Source of the DNA: an uncultured Pelagibacteraceae bacterium
GTDB taxonomy: Bacteria > Pseudomonadota > Alphaproteobacteria > Pelagibacterales > Pelagibacteraceae
Reading direction: 5' to 3'
Assembly: GCA_902582845.1 (NCBI GenBank)
Contig: CACHTQ010000001.1
Coordinates: 125,059 to 189,058, forward strand
Length of the DNA stretch: 64,000 bases
This document shows, piece by piece, positions 18,909-28,135 of the stretch. Under the pieces are notes generated by a model. It did no database searches and had not been told where the DNA came from. It worked only from the letters and a program-made list of their open reading frames with translations. Positions within the stretch are counted from its first letter, which is position 1; each line of letters opens with the position of its first letter. Both the position numbers and the translations under genes were made by a program.

Positions 18909-20411
18909 TTGATCATACATAACGTAAAAGTTTTCCCATCTAAAGTTCACTTACCCAAAAAAAAACAGCTGGCTTGGAAAATCGCAGAGATTGCAAGTGA
19001 TAATGCAAAGTTAGATAAAGAGGCAATAGAGATGGTGATCAATAGAATTATTGATAATGCTTCAGTTGCAATAGCCTCACTAAACAGACATCCAGTTATC
19101 TCATCTAGGGAAATGGCTTTGAAACATTTGAGAAAAAACGGTGCAACATTATTTGGTGTTAATAGTAAATTAAAATTTGATTGCGAATGGGCTGCATGGA
19201 GCAATGGTACGGCAGTAAGAGAACTTGATTTTCATGATACTTTTTTAGCAGCTGATTACAGTCATCCTGGCGATAACATTCCTCCCCTTATAAGTGTTGC
19301 ACAACAAAATAAAAAAAGCGGATTAGATCTTTTAAGAGGGATAATTACTGCCTATGAAGTGCAAGTTAATTTAGTTAAAGGAATTTGTTTACATAAGCAT
19401 AAAGTAGACCACATCGCTCATCTAGGACCAAGTGTTGCTGCTGGGATAGGATCCATGTTAAGACTAAATACAGAAACAATCTATCAAGCTGTTCAGCAAG
19501 CTCTACATACAACTATTTCAACTAGACAGTCTAGAAAGGGTGAAATCTCTAGTTGGAAAGCTTATGCACCAGCGCATGCCGGTAAACTTGCAATCGAGGC
19601 TGTAGATAGAGTTATGCGTGGTGAAGGTGCTCCAAGTCCAATTTATGAAGGTGAGGATAGTGTTATTGCACGAATTTTAGATGGAAAAAAAGCGTTATAT
19701 AGAGTTCCACTTCCAAAAAAAAATGAGACTAAGAAAGCTATTCTTGAAACTTACACAAAAGAATATTCTGCCGAATATCAATCTCAAGCATTAATTGATC
19801 TTGCAAAAAAACTTAAAAAGAAAATATCAAATCTAAATCAAATAAGAAAAATTGATATTTATACCAGTCATCATACTCATTATGTGATTGGTACAGGTGC
19901 AAACGATCCTCAAAAAATGGATCCAAATGCAAGTAGAGAAACGTTAGATCACTCAATAATGTATATATTTGCTGTAGCTTTAGAAGATGGTAGTTGGCAT
20001 CATGTAAAATCATATTCGAAAGCCAGAGCAAAAAGAAAAAGTACAATTAAGATATGGAGATCAATCAAAACACATGAAGATAAAAAATGGACCAAAAGAT
20101 ATCATGACCCAAACCCCAGAAAAAAAGCTTTTGGTGCAAAAGTCACAATTACCCTTAAAAATGGAAAAAAAATTACCGAAGAACAAGGAGTTGCAGATGC
20201 TCATCCTTATGGCTCAAGACCATTCAAGAGAAAAAATTATATAAACAAATTTTTAACACTTACCGAGAATATTTTAGATATAAAAGAAATTGAAAGATTT
20301 TTAAAAACTGTGCAAAACTTAAGAAAACTAAAGTCAGGTCAATTAGATAGATTGAATATTGTTGTTAAAAATAGCAAAATTAAACGAAATTTAAAAAAAG
20401 GAATTTTTTAA
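18909..20411 (+). CDS. prpD: 2-methylcitrate dehydratase (MmgE/PrpD family)
   Basis: A 500-residue MmgE/PrpD family protein that dehydrates 2-methylcitrate to 2-methyl-cis-aconitate in propionyl-CoA breakdown. Family segments include [19 protein letters not shown] (near 110-128) and [21 protein letters not shown]-type text (here [17 protein letters not shown]). The first codon is TTG at 18909, supported by a TAGGAG-like ribosome site about eight bases upstream and no nearby ATG. It overlaps prpB by one base, and the prpD-prpB-prpC order makes the assignment firm. Confidence 0.92.
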   Translation: MIIHNVKVFPSKVHLPKKKQLAWKIAEIASDNAKLDKEAIEMVINRIIDNASVAIASLNRHPVISSREMALKHLRKNGATLFGVNSKLKFDCEWAAWSNGTAVRELDFHDTFLAADYSHPGDNIPPLISVAQQNKKSGLDLLRGIITAYEVQVNLVKGICLHKHKVDHIAHLGPSVAAGIGSMLRLNTETIYQAVQQALHTTISTRQSRKGEISSWKAYAPAHAGKLAIEAVDRVMRGEGAPSPIYEGEDSVIARILDGKKALYRVPLPKKNETKKAILETYTKEYSAEYQSQALIDLAKKLKKKISNLNQIRKIDIYTSHHTHYVIGTGANDPQKMDPNASRETLDHSIMYIFAVALEDGSWHHVKSYSKARAKRKSTIKIWRSIKTHEDKKWTKRYHDPNPRKKAFGAKVTITLKNGKKITEEQGVADAHPYGSRPFKRKNYINKFLTLTENILDIKEIERFLKTVQNLRKLKSGQLDRLNIVVKNSKIKRNLKKGIF

Positions 20412-21307
20412 TGCATTTTGTTGAAAAAGAACCAATACAAAAAAGAAAAGATTTTACAGATAAATTAAAATCTAAAAAAATATTAAGAGTTCCTGGTGCT
20501 TATAATCCTTTAACAGCAAAATTAATTGAGGAGATTGGTTATGATGCTGTTTATGTTTCTGGAGGTGTTATGGCAAATGATCTTGGATTTCCTGATATTG
20601 GATTAACCACACTGCAAGATGTTAGTACGCGGTCGTACTTAATTTCCAGAGTTACAAATCTTCCTACAATTGTAGATATAGATACAGGATTTAAATCATG
20701 TAAAGAAACTATAGAAACTTTTGAAGAGTTTGGAATTACTGGGGTTCATTTAGAAGATCAAATTGAAAGAAAAAGATGTGGACACCTAGATAACAAAGAA
20801 TTGATATCCACAGATGCAATGGTGAAAAAAATTAAAGAATGTGTTTCTGCAAAAAAAGATGAAAATTTTAAGATTATTGCAAGATCCGATGCAAAAAGTG
20901 TAGAGGGAATTGATAAAATGATCGAAAGATGTAAGGCTTATATCAATGCCGGAGCAGAAATTATTTTTCCTGAGGCGCTTCATGATGAAAAGGATTTTGA
21001 AAAAGTTAGAAAAGAATTATCGTGTTATTTGTTAGCCAATATGACTGAATTTGGAAAAACAAAATTATTAAATTATAAACAATTAGAAGAACTGGGTTAC
21101 AACATCGTTATTTATCCTGTTACAACTCAAAGGTTAGCAATGAAAAACGTTGAGGATGGTTTGAGGGACATTTATGCAAATGGACACCAAAACAACATTA
21201 TTGATAAAATGCAAACTAGAAAACGATTATATGATCTTGTGGATTATGAGAAATATAATAGTTTGGATGAAAAGATTTATAACTTTAACACCGATGGTCA
21301 CGAATAA
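20411..21307 (+). CDS. prpB: 2-methylisocitrate lyase
   Basis: A 298-residue isocitrate-lyase superfamily enzyme that splits 2-methylisocitrate to pyruvate and succinate. Visible are AYNPLTAKLIEEIGYDAVYVSGG, then IVDIDTGF (metal-binding Asp) and HLEDQIERKRCGHLD, where the K-R-C-G-H motif carries the catalytic cysteine. Length agrees with PrpB rather than the longer isocitrate lyase. It overlaps prpD and prpC by one base each. Confidence 0.95.
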   Translation: MHFVEKEPIQKRKDFTDKLKSKKILRVPGAYNPLTAKLIEEIGYDAVYVSGGVMANDLGFPDIGLTTLQDVSTRSYLISRVTNLPTIVDIDTGFKSCKETIETFEEFGITGVHLEDQIERKRCGHLDNKELISTDAMVKKIKECVSAKKDENFKIIARSDAKSVEGIDKMIERCKAYINAGAEIIFPEALHDEKDFEKVRKELSCYLLANMTEFGKTKLLNYKQLEELGYNIVIYPVTTQRLAMKNVEDGLRDIYANGHQNNIIDKMQTRKRLYDLVDYEKYNSLDEKIYNFNTDGHE

Positions 21308-22431
21308 TGAGTGATGATATTAAAAAAGGCTTATTAGGAATTGTTGTAGACGAAACAGAAGTCTCAAAGGTAATGCCTGAAATTAACTCTCTAACTTATA
21401 GAGGTTATGCTGCTCAAGATCTTTGTGAATATTGTAGATTTGAGGAAGTAGCTTATCTTATTTTAAATAAAGATTTACCTAACACTATCCAACTTAGAAA
21501 ATTTGAGAAGGAAGAGAAAAATAATAGAGAATTATCTAAAGATTTATATTCAGTTATAAAAAAAATGCCTAAAAAATCCCACCCTATGGATGTAGCCAGA
21601 ACTGCAGTGAGTATTATGGGTTTAGAAGATAAAGAAACAACTGACTCCTCTCCTGAAGCAAATATGAGAAAAGCGATTAGAATCCTCTCAAAAACTCCTA
21701 CTGCATTAGCTGCATTTTACAGAATTAGAAAGGGTAAAAAAATTATTAAACCAAAGAAAAACTTAAATATGGCTGAAAACTTTTTTTACATGTGTTTTGG
21801 AAAAGTACCTCAAAAAGAAATAGTAAAAGCTTTTGATGTATCTTTAATTTTATATGCAGAACACAGCTTTAACGTTTCAACTTTTACTGCAAGAACTATT
21901 ACCAGCAGCTTGTCTGATATTCACGGTGCAATTACTGGAGCAATAGCAAGTTTAAAAGGTCCATTACATGGCGGAGCTAATGAAGAAGTAATGCATATGA
22001 TGAACAAAATTAAGGATCCTAAAAACGCTCTTAAATGGATAAATGATGCCTTAGATAACAAAGAAGTTGTTATGGGTTTTGGCCATAGAGTTTACAAAAG
22101 TGGAGACTCAAGAGTTCCTACAATGAGAAAATATTTTGCTAAGGTAGCAAAAATTAAAAAAGATAAAAAATTTGAAAAAATTTATGACATTGTTGAAAAA
22201 GTAATGATTGAGAGAAAAAACATCCATCCAAACGTGGATTATCCTACTGGACCGACTTATCACTTGATGGGTTTTGATACAGATTTCTTTACACCAATAT
22301 TCGTTATTTCAAGAATAACTGGTTGGTCAGCACATATAATGGAGCAACATGCTGCAAATAAACTGATCAGACCTCTCGCAAGTTACAAAGGTAACAAGCA
22401 CAGAAAAGTTTTACAATTAAATCAAAGATAA
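21307..22431 (+). CDS. prpC: 2-methylcitrate synthase
   Basis: A 374-residue citrate-synthase family protein that condenses propionyl-CoA with oxaloacetate. The catalytic His/Asp regions are visible as LYAEHSFNVSTF, GPLHGGANEEVM and MGFGHRVYKSGDSRV. The position as last gene of prpDBC and the short length indicate methylcitrate rather than citrate synthase, although such enzymes can accept acetyl-CoA. Its stop abuts the convergent nrdB stop with no spacer. Confidence 0.92.
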   Translation: MSDDIKKGLLGIVVDETEVSKVMPEINSLTYRGYAAQDLCEYCRFEEVAYLILNKDLPNTIQLRKFEKEEKNNRELSKDLYSVIKKMPKKSHPMDVARTAVSIMGLEDKETTDSSPEANMRKAIRILSKTPTALAAFYRIRKGKKIIKPKKNLNMAENFFYMCFGKVPQKEIVKAFDVSLILYAEHSFNVSTFTARTITSSLSDIHGAITGAIASLKGPLHGGANEEVMHMMNKIKDPKNALKWINDALDNKEVVMGFGHRVYKSGDSRVPTMRKYFAKVAKIKKDKKFEKIYDIVEKVMIERKNIHPNVDYPTGPTYHLMGFDTDFFTPIFVISRITGWSAHIMEQHAANKLIRPLASYKGNKHRKVLQLNQR

Positions 22432-23448
22432 TTAACTAAAAGCTTCGACCCAAGTTCCTTGAGTAGATGCTTTAGAATACTCAGTTGCACGACCCTCAAA
22501 GAAGTTCATGTGCTCAACTGCGTTTAACATTGTATCTAACCATCCAAGTGGATTTTTTTGTACATCGTAAATTGGTTCCAAGCCTAGTTGAACTAGTCTT
22601 CTATTACCAATAAATCTTATATAATCTTTTACCTCTTTTGCAGTCAATCCTTCCATTGGACCCATTTCAAAAGCTAAATCGATAAAAGCATCCTCATGTT
22701 CAATAATAGTTCTACAAGCTTCATATAATTCTTTTTTTAATTTAGGTGTCCAGATTTCTGGATTCTCTTTAATGAATTCTTTAAAGATTCTAATCATAGA
22801 ATTGCAGTGAAGAGTTTCATCTCTTACAGACCAAGTAACTATTTGGCCCATTCCTTTCATCTTATTATGTCTTGGGAAATTCAAAAGGATCGCAAAACTT
22901 GCAAATAATTGTAGACCCTCAGTGAAAGCACTAAAGACTGCAACAGTTTTAGCAATGTCCTCTTTTGAATTAACATTAAATCCTTGCATGTAATCATATT
23001 TGTCTTTCATCTCTTTATACTTCATAAATGCAGAATATTCTGACTCTGGCATTCCAATGGTATCTAATAAATGAGAATAAGCAGCGACATGAACTGTTTC
23101 CATTGCAGCAAAAGCTGTCATCATCATTAAAACTTCAGTTGGTTTAAAAACAGTTGTGTAATGTCTTAAATAACAGTTATTAACTTCAACATCAGCCTGA
23201 GTAAAAAATCTAAAGATTTGAGTTAAAAGATTTTTTTCAGGTTGTGATAAATTTTTCTGCCAATCTCTAACATCATCACCAAGTGGTACCTCCTCAGGTA
23301 ACCAATGGATTCTTTGTTGTGTTAACCAAGCGTCATAACACCAAGGGTATCTAAATGGTTTGTAAACTGGATTTTCTACTAAAAGACCCATCTTTTTAGG
23401 TTGGATAATTTCTTTTTTTTCTACTTTGATTTTCTCTGCTACTGACAT
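22432..23448 (-). CDS. nrdB: class I ribonucleotide reductase, beta subunit
   Basis: A 338-residue radical-generating subunit. The di-iron ligands and tyrosyl-radical position are present: the METVHVAAY segment has Glu, His three residues later and Tyr four after that, matching the E-x-x-H-x-x-x-Y of class Ia R2. Asp in QADVEVNN and the later ETLHCNSM and IEHEDAFID segments supply further ligands. No ATP-cone is present. The ATG at 23448 was chosen; it overlaps nrdA by ten bases, while a GTG three codons earlier is possible. Confidence 0.95.
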   Translation of the reverse strand: MSVAEKIKVEKKEIIQPKKMGLLVENPVYKPFRYPWCYDAWLTQQRIHWLPEEVPLGDDVRDWQKNLSQPEKNLLTQIFRFFTQADVEVNNCYLRHYTTVFKPTEVLMMMTAFAAMETVHVAAYSHLLDTIGMPESEYSAFMKYKEMKDKYDYMQGFNVNSKEDIAKTVAVFSAFTEGLQLFASFAILLNFPRHNKMKGMGQIVTWSVRDETLHCNSMIRIFKEFIKENPEIWTPKLKKELYEACRTIIEHEDAFIDLAFEMGPMEGLTAKEVKDYIRFIGNRRLVQLGLEPIYDVQKNPLGWLDTMLNAVEHMNFFEGRATEYSKASTQGTWVEAFS

Positions 23449-25379
23449 GATAAACACTCCTCGTATTCTGGTTCTTCGTTAGTTTGTTGATTTTTAGATT
23501 TATATACATTGGCTGTAATATCAGTTGATTGAGCATTATTGATATTTTCAGCTCTTTGAATTGATTTTGATCTACAGTAATAAAGGCTTTTCAAACCTTT
23601 TTTCCATGCATCAAAATGAATTCTATGTAATTCTTTTTTGTGAACGTCTGCTGGTAAAAACAAATTGACTGATTGTGCTTGAGAAATAAATGGTGTCCTA
23701 TCACCACTCAACTCAATAATCCATTTTTGATTTAATTCAAAAGCAGTTTTAAAAACATCTTTTTCTAAATCAGTTAAAAAATCTAGATGCGAAACTGAAC
23801 CTTGATTAGTAGTTATTGTTGACCATGTTTCATCATCATTTTTACCATGACCTTCTAAAATCTCTTCTAGGTATCTATTTCTAACATTAAAAGATCCTGA
23901 CAAAGTTTTATGGGTGTAACTGTTAGCTGCAATAGGTTCTACTCCTGGTGATGCACCTCCGCAGATTATTGAAATAGATGCAGTTGGTGCAATTGCAGTT
24001 TTGTTTGAAAACCTTTCTTTAAAACCATATTCTGCAGCATCCGGACATGCACCTCTTTCTTCAGCTAAATCTTTTGAGGCTTGGTTTACCTTTTCATGAA
24101 TATTTTTAAAAATCTTTTTATTCCATGACTTTGCCATAACAGACTCGAGTGGAATTCTTTTTTTCTGCAAAAAAGAATGGAAACCCATCACTCCTAACCC
24201 AACACTTCTTTCTCTCTCAGCAGAGTATTTAGCATCTTTAAATTGATCGGGGGCTTTGTTAATAAAATCAGATAAAACATTATCTAAAAATCTCATTACA
24301 TCTCCAATCATATCTGGATCATCTTTCCACTCATCATACTTTTCTAAATTTAATGAAGACAAACAACAAACAGCTGTTCTATCTCTCCCATCTTTATCGA
24401 TACCAGTAGGTAAAGTTATTTCACTGCAAAGGTTTGAAGTTTTAACTGTAAGGTTTGCAAGCTTATGATGTTGCGGTATTTGTCTATTAACAGTATCGAT
24501 GTAAATAATGTAAGGTTCACCTGTTTCAATTCTCGCTGTTAATAATCTGATCCATAAATTTCTTGCAGATATAGTTTGTTGAATAGTTCCGTCAGCAGGA
24601 CTCTTTAGTGCCCATTGCTCATCATTTTCCACAGCTCGCATAAATGCATCTGAAACTAAAACACCGTGGTGTAAATTTAATGCTTTTCTGTTCGGATCAC
24701 CACCAGTTGGTCTTCTCATTTCCATAAACTCTTCTATTTCAGGATGGTCAATTGGAAGATAACATGCTGCAGATCCTCTTCTTAATGAACCTTGGCTGAT
24801 TGCCATAGTTAATGAGTCCATCACTTTTATAAACGGAATAATCCCAGAAGTTTTTCCAACTTTACCAATCTTCTCACCTATTGATCTCAAATTTCCCCAA
24901 TAACTTCCAATACCTCCACCTTTTGCGGCTAACCAAACATTTTCACTCCAAAGATCTAGAATGCCACCTAAGCTATCTGATGCTTCATTTAAAAAACATG
25001 AAATTGGTAATCCTCTTTTAGTTCCACCATTAGACAAAACAGGTGTAGCTGGCATGAACCAAAGGTTGCTTATATAATTATAAATTCTTTGTGCATGTAA
25101 ATTGTCATCTGCATATGTACTAGCTACTCTCGCAAATAAATCTTGAAAAGATTCATTGTGACCAAGGTATCTGTCTTTTAGAGTTGCCTTACCAAAATCA
25201 GTTAAGTTTGTATCTTTTGATCGGTCAATTTTAATTATAATACCCTTTTCATTTTGAAACAGCTCAGTTTCATTATTTAGTGAGAATAAATCTGGTCTAT
25301 TGATTTTTTGGACTTCTTTAACCTCGGGGCTATATTCAGAGACAGCTTTCTTTAATGCCTGCGATAGTATTTTATTCAT
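23439..25379 (-). CDS. nrdA: class I ribonucleotide reductase, alpha subunit, without ATP-cone
   Basis: A 646-residue catalytic subunit that reduces ribonucleoside diphosphates. Active-site cysteines are in LPISCFLNE, SNLCSEI (N-x-C-x-E) and VCCLSSLNL, and the C-terminal redox shuttle is CLSC just before the final Gln. The protein is about 115 residues shorter than E. coli NrdA and the N-terminal ATP-cone is not recognisable, so dATP inhibition through that site is not expected. A likely NrdR box lies 35 bases upstream of the ATG. Confidence 0.95.
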   Translation of the reverse strand: MNKILSQALKKAVSEYSPEVKEVQKINRPDLFSLNNETELFQNEKGIIIKIDRSKDTNLTDFGKATLKDRYLGHNESFQDLFARVASTYADDNLHAQRIYNYISNLWFMPATPVLSNGGTKRGLPISCFLNEASDSLGGILDLWSENVWLAAKGGGIGSYWGNLRSIGEKIGKVGKTSGIIPFIKVMDSLTMAISQGSLRRGSAACYLPIDHPEIEEFMEMRRPTGGDPNRKALNLHHGVLVSDAFMRAVENDEQWALKSPADGTIQQTISARNLWIRLLTARIETGEPYIIYIDTVNRQIPQHHKLANLTVKTSNLCSEITLPTGIDKDGRDRTAVCCLSSLNLEKYDEWKDDPDMIGDVMRFLDNVLSDFINKAPDQFKDAKYSAERERSVGLGVMGFHSFLQKKRIPLESVMAKSWNKKIFKNIHEKVNQASKDLAEERGACPDAAEYGFKERFSNKTAIAPTASISIICGGASPGVEPIAANSYTHKTLSGSFNVRNRYLEEILEGHGKNDDETWSTITTNQGSVSHLDFLTDLEKDVFKTAFELNQKWIIELSGDRTPFISQAQSVNLFLPADVHKKELHRIHFDAWKKGLKSLYYCRSKSIQRAENINNAQSTDITANVYKSKNQQTNEEPEYEECLSCQ

Positions 25380-25413
25380 TTTTTGTTAATATATCTTGTT
25401 AATATAGCGAAAA

Positions 25414-25429
25414 CAACTATATGTTGTGT
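25414..25429 (-). promoter_or_regulatory. probable NrdR box upstream of nrdAB
   Basis: The 16 bases CAACTATATGTTGTGT match 13 of 16 positions of the NrdR consensus acaCwAtATaTwGtgt. The site is 35 bases upstream of the nrdA start. NrdR boxes usually come in pairs spaced by whole helical turns; a weaker candidate (about 10 of 16) lies 33 bases further upstream at 25447-25462. NrdR represses ribonucleotide reductase genes when dATP is high. The nrdR gene is not in this window. Confidence 0.6.
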
Positions 25430-25537
25430 GCGCTTGGTGTTAATATACTAAATATTATGTAAATCAACAGAACATTTATAGAACAGTGAAAAAAAAATTC
25501 AACTATAAAAATGAAAAAAATGTAAGTAATTAACAGC

Positions 25538-26992
25538 ATGTCTCAATCAATAAAAATAGACCCCTTCGGCTTTAGAGAATATGACGCAAGATGGATTTAC
25601 GAAAAAGACATTAATGAGCCGGGAATCACGAATCTTGGAAAAGGTCTAGGTACCCAAATTAAAGAACACACTAAAAAAGAAAACCCAAGAGTAATAGTTG
25701 GACATGATTACAGATCATACAGCGAAAAAATAAAATCAGCCTTAAAAAAGGGTTTACTATCAACTGGATGTTTTGTTGAGGATGTTGGTTTATCTCTATC
25801 GCCAATGGTTTATTTCGCACAATTTAATTTAGATGCTGATGCAGTTGCTATGGTAACAGCTAGTCACAATGAAAACGGTTGGACGGGAGTAAAAATGGGT
25901 ATCAAAAAAGGATTAACGCATGCACCTGAGGAAATGAAAGAATTAAAAGAAATTACCTTAAATCAAAATTTTACTAAAGGTAACGGTAATGAAAAACAAA
26001 TTAAAGATTTTGATAAAGTTTATAAAGAAGATTTAATAAATAAGAATAAGTTAAAAAAAAAAATAAAAGCTGTTGTTGCTTGTGGTAATGGTACAGCAGG
26101 GATTTTTGCTCCCGATATATTAAGAGGAATTGGATGTGAAGTAGTAGAATTAGACTGTAATTTAGATTGGAATTTTCCAAAATATAATCCAAACCCTGAA
26201 GATTTAGAAATGCTCCATGCAATCGTTAAATCAGTAAAAGAAAACAATGCTGATATTGGTTTTGGTTTTGATGGAGATGGTGATCGTGTAGGTGTAATTG
26301 ATAACGAGGGAAACGAAATTTTTTCTGATAAAATAGGCTTGTTGATCGCTAGAAATTTATCTAATTCACATAAAAATTCAAAGTTTATTGTAGATGTAAA
26401 ATCTACTGGTCTTTACTCAACTGACAAAATTTTAAATAAAAATCAATGTGAAACTTTATATTGGAAAACAGGTCATTCTCACATCAAAAGAAAAGTTCAT
26501 AATGAAAAGGCTTTAGCAGGATTTGAAAAAAGTGGACACTTTTTTTTCAATCAACCATTAGGTTACGGTTATGATGACGGAATTAATTCAGCAATTCAAG
26601 TTTGTCACTTATTAAATAATCAAGATAAAAAAATGAGTGAAATAATTAAAGAACTTCCAACCACTTACCAGTCACCAACAATGGCACCTTTTTGTAAAGA
26701 TGAGGAGAAATACAAAGTAGTTGAAGAAATGGTAAGGGAATTTAAAAAAATAAAAGACCAAAAAATAAAAATAGATAATCAAGAAATAAAAGAGATTATA
26801 ACTGTTAATGGAGTTAGATTTTCTTTTGAGGATGGTTCTTGGGGTTTAATTCGAGCATCCTCTAATAAACCCTCATTAGTTGTAGTAACTGAAAGCCCTA
26901 CTTCTGATGAAAGAAAGTTAAATATTTTTAAATTCATTGATAAAACATTAATGAAAACTGGCAAGATTGGTGAGTACGATCAAAAAATTTAA
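25538..26992 (+). CDS. phosphomannomutase/phosphoglucomutase
   Basis: A 484-residue alpha-D-phosphohexomutase that interconverts hexose 1- and 6-phosphates. All four functional loops are visible: the phosphoserine loop TASHNENGW (about residue 106), the metal loop FDGDGDRVG (about 245), the sugar loop FEKSGHFFF (about 328) and the phosphate loop RASSNKPS near the end. The loops fit the PMM/PGM (AlgC) group better than GlmM. It would supply glucose 1-phosphate to the rmlA reaction in the glycan island. It is followed by a hairpin at 27057. Confidence 0.88.
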   Translation: MSQSIKIDPFGFREYDARWIYEKDINEPGITNLGKGLGTQIKEHTKKENPRVIVGHDYRSYSEKIKSALKKGLLSTGCFVEDVGLSLSPMVYFAQFNLDADAVAMVTASHNENGWTGVKMGIKKGLTHAPEEMKELKEITLNQNFTKGNGNEKQIKDFDKVYKEDLINKNKLKKKIKAVVACGNGTAGIFAPDILRGIGCEVVELDCNLDWNFPKYNPNPEDLEMLHAIVKSVKENNADIGFGFDGDGDRVGVIDNEGNEIFSDKIGLLIARNLSNSHKNSKFIVDVKSTGLYSTDKILNKNQCETLYWKTGHSHIKRKVHNEKALAGFEKSGHFFFNQPLGYGYDDGINSAIQVCHLLNNQDKKMSEIIKELPTTYQSPTMAPFCKDEEKYKVVEEMVREFKKIKDQKIKIDNQEIKEIITVNGVRFSFEDGSWGLIRASSNKPSLVVVTESPTSDERKLNIFKFIDKTLMKTGKIGEYDQKI

Positions 26993-27056
26993 TAAAGGAA
27001 AGATTCAACTAAAAAGTGTTCATAAAACTGTAAAGAATCATTTATTCTAAATCTGT

Positions 27057-27095
27057 GAGGTGATGGAGGGAGACTGAAATCACCTCTTTTTTTTT
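27057..27095 (+). terminator. hairpin plus T9 tract ending directly at a start codon
   Basis: GAGGTGAT (27057-27064) pairs perfectly with ATCACCTC (27079-27086) around a 14-base loop, and nine T residues run to 27095. The ATG of the next gene is at 27096. The shape is that of an intrinsic terminator for the mutase gene, but its position means the next gene can only be translated from read-through or from a leaderless transcript. The loop holds GGAGGGAG, the only ribosome-site-like sequence nearby. Confidence 0.7.
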
Positions 27096-27296
27096 ATGGC
27101 AGATAAAAAGATTAGATCAATAGCTAAAACTTTTTCTTGGAGATTTATCATTTTTGTTTATTGGGTAATTTTTGGATACATTTACACTGGAACATTTACA
27201 GGTGCAGGGATACTCGGTGTTGGATCAATAGTTCCACTTTTTTTTTACTATTTTCATGAGAGAATTTGGAACAAGATTAAATGGGGAACTGGTTAA
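27096..27296 (+). CDS. small DUF2061 membrane protein
   Basis: A 66-residue protein of the DUF2061 type. The start has the conserved basic/aromatic pattern KKIRSIAKTFSWRFI, followed by two hydrophobic segments (about residues 16-33 and 37-52) and a basic tail with HERIWNKIKWG. Function of the family is unknown. There is no Shine-Dalgarno site at the usual distance; the start codon follows a T-tract and hairpin. It converges on the TauE/SafE gene with two bases between stops. Confidence 0.7.
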   Translation: MADKKIRSIAKTFSWRFIIFVYWVIFGYIYTGTFTGAGILGVGSIVPLFFYYFHERIWNKIKWGTG

Positions 27297-27298
27297 TA

Positions 27299-28135
27299 TT
27301 AATTTATTGATAAGTATTCAAAAAAAGATCTAATCGATACAATAATTAAGAATATCCCAAAGATCTTGCTCAATATATTTTTATCTATTTTATAAACTGC
27401 TTTTGCGCCTACTCTAGCCATTATCATTGTCACTGGCACGAAAACTAGAAATCCAAGTAAATTCACATATCCAAGACTGTACGGCGTATTAATATTATCT
27501 ACAATTTTACCTCCAGTAATCATTGTAATTGTACCAAATACAGCAATCAGAAAACCAACTCCTGCTGCAGTTCCTATCGATCTCCTAATATCATATCCAA
27601 AAGTTCTCATAAAAGGAACCATTAATGAACCACCACCAATCCCCAGTAACACAGATATGAAACCTATAATAATTCCTGAAATATTTTTAGCTGAGTCAGT
27701 AATCATTTTTGGATTTTTTAAAAGTTGTTCTCTAAAAAAGATAAAGAATAAACCAACTATAAAAGCCATAATGGAAAAGAATAAAACGAAAGCTGGTGTT
27801 TTTAAATTTACTGCTAAAAATGTTCCCCCAATAACTCCAAATAAAATAAATATGCCAAAGGATTTTATGAGTTTAAAATCAACCGCATCATACTCCATAT
27901 GAGTTTTTGTTGATATGATAGAAGTTGGAATTATAATTGCTAGTGAAGTACCAACTGAAAGATGCATTCTTGTTGCAATATCAAAATCTAAAACGGTAAA
28001 AGCGTAATAAAGAGCAGGCACTATTATTATACCACCACCAACTCCTAATAATCCTGCCATAAAACCAGCAACAGATGCAGCTAAAGATAAAACAAATAAA
28101 AGATTTATAATTTCATTTATGTCTAAGGTTTCCAT
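27299..28135 (-). CDS. TauE/SafE family sulfite/sulfonate-type permease
   Basis: A 278-residue membrane protein with about eight hydrophobic segments. The duplicated family motif is visible as AGLLGVGGGIIIVPALYY (about residue 27) and LLGIGGGSLMVPFMRTFG (about residue 162). Members export or import small organosulfur or sulfite compounds and are not firmly assignable by sequence. It is followed immediately by dus upstream on the same strand (one-base overlap), which says little about the substrate. Confidence 0.85.
   Translation of the reverse strand: METLDINEIINLLFVLSLAASVAGFMAGLLGVGGGIIIVPALYYAFTVLDFDIATRMHLSVGTSLAIIIPTSIISTKTHMEYDAVDFKLIKSFGIFILFGVIGGTFLAVNLKTPAFVLFFSIMAFIVGLFFIFFREQLLKNPKMITDSAKNISGIIIGFISVLLGIGGGSLMVPFMRTFGYDIRRSIGTAAGVGFLIAVFGTITMITGGKIVDNINTPYSLGYVNLLGFLVFVPVTMIMARVGAKAVYKIDKNILSKIFGIFLIIVSIRSFFEYLSIN

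Noticed and set aside
26001-26247. Two overlapping minus-strand ORFs inside the phosphohexomutase gene
   Set aside because: They are shadows of the mutase; its four functional loops are all in the plus frame.
27050-27095. Resemblance of GAGGTG...GGAGGGA...ACTG to the SAM-I riboswitch core
   Set aside because: The match covers one short strand only; there is no four-way junction, no conserved P3/P4 sequence and too little space before the start codon.
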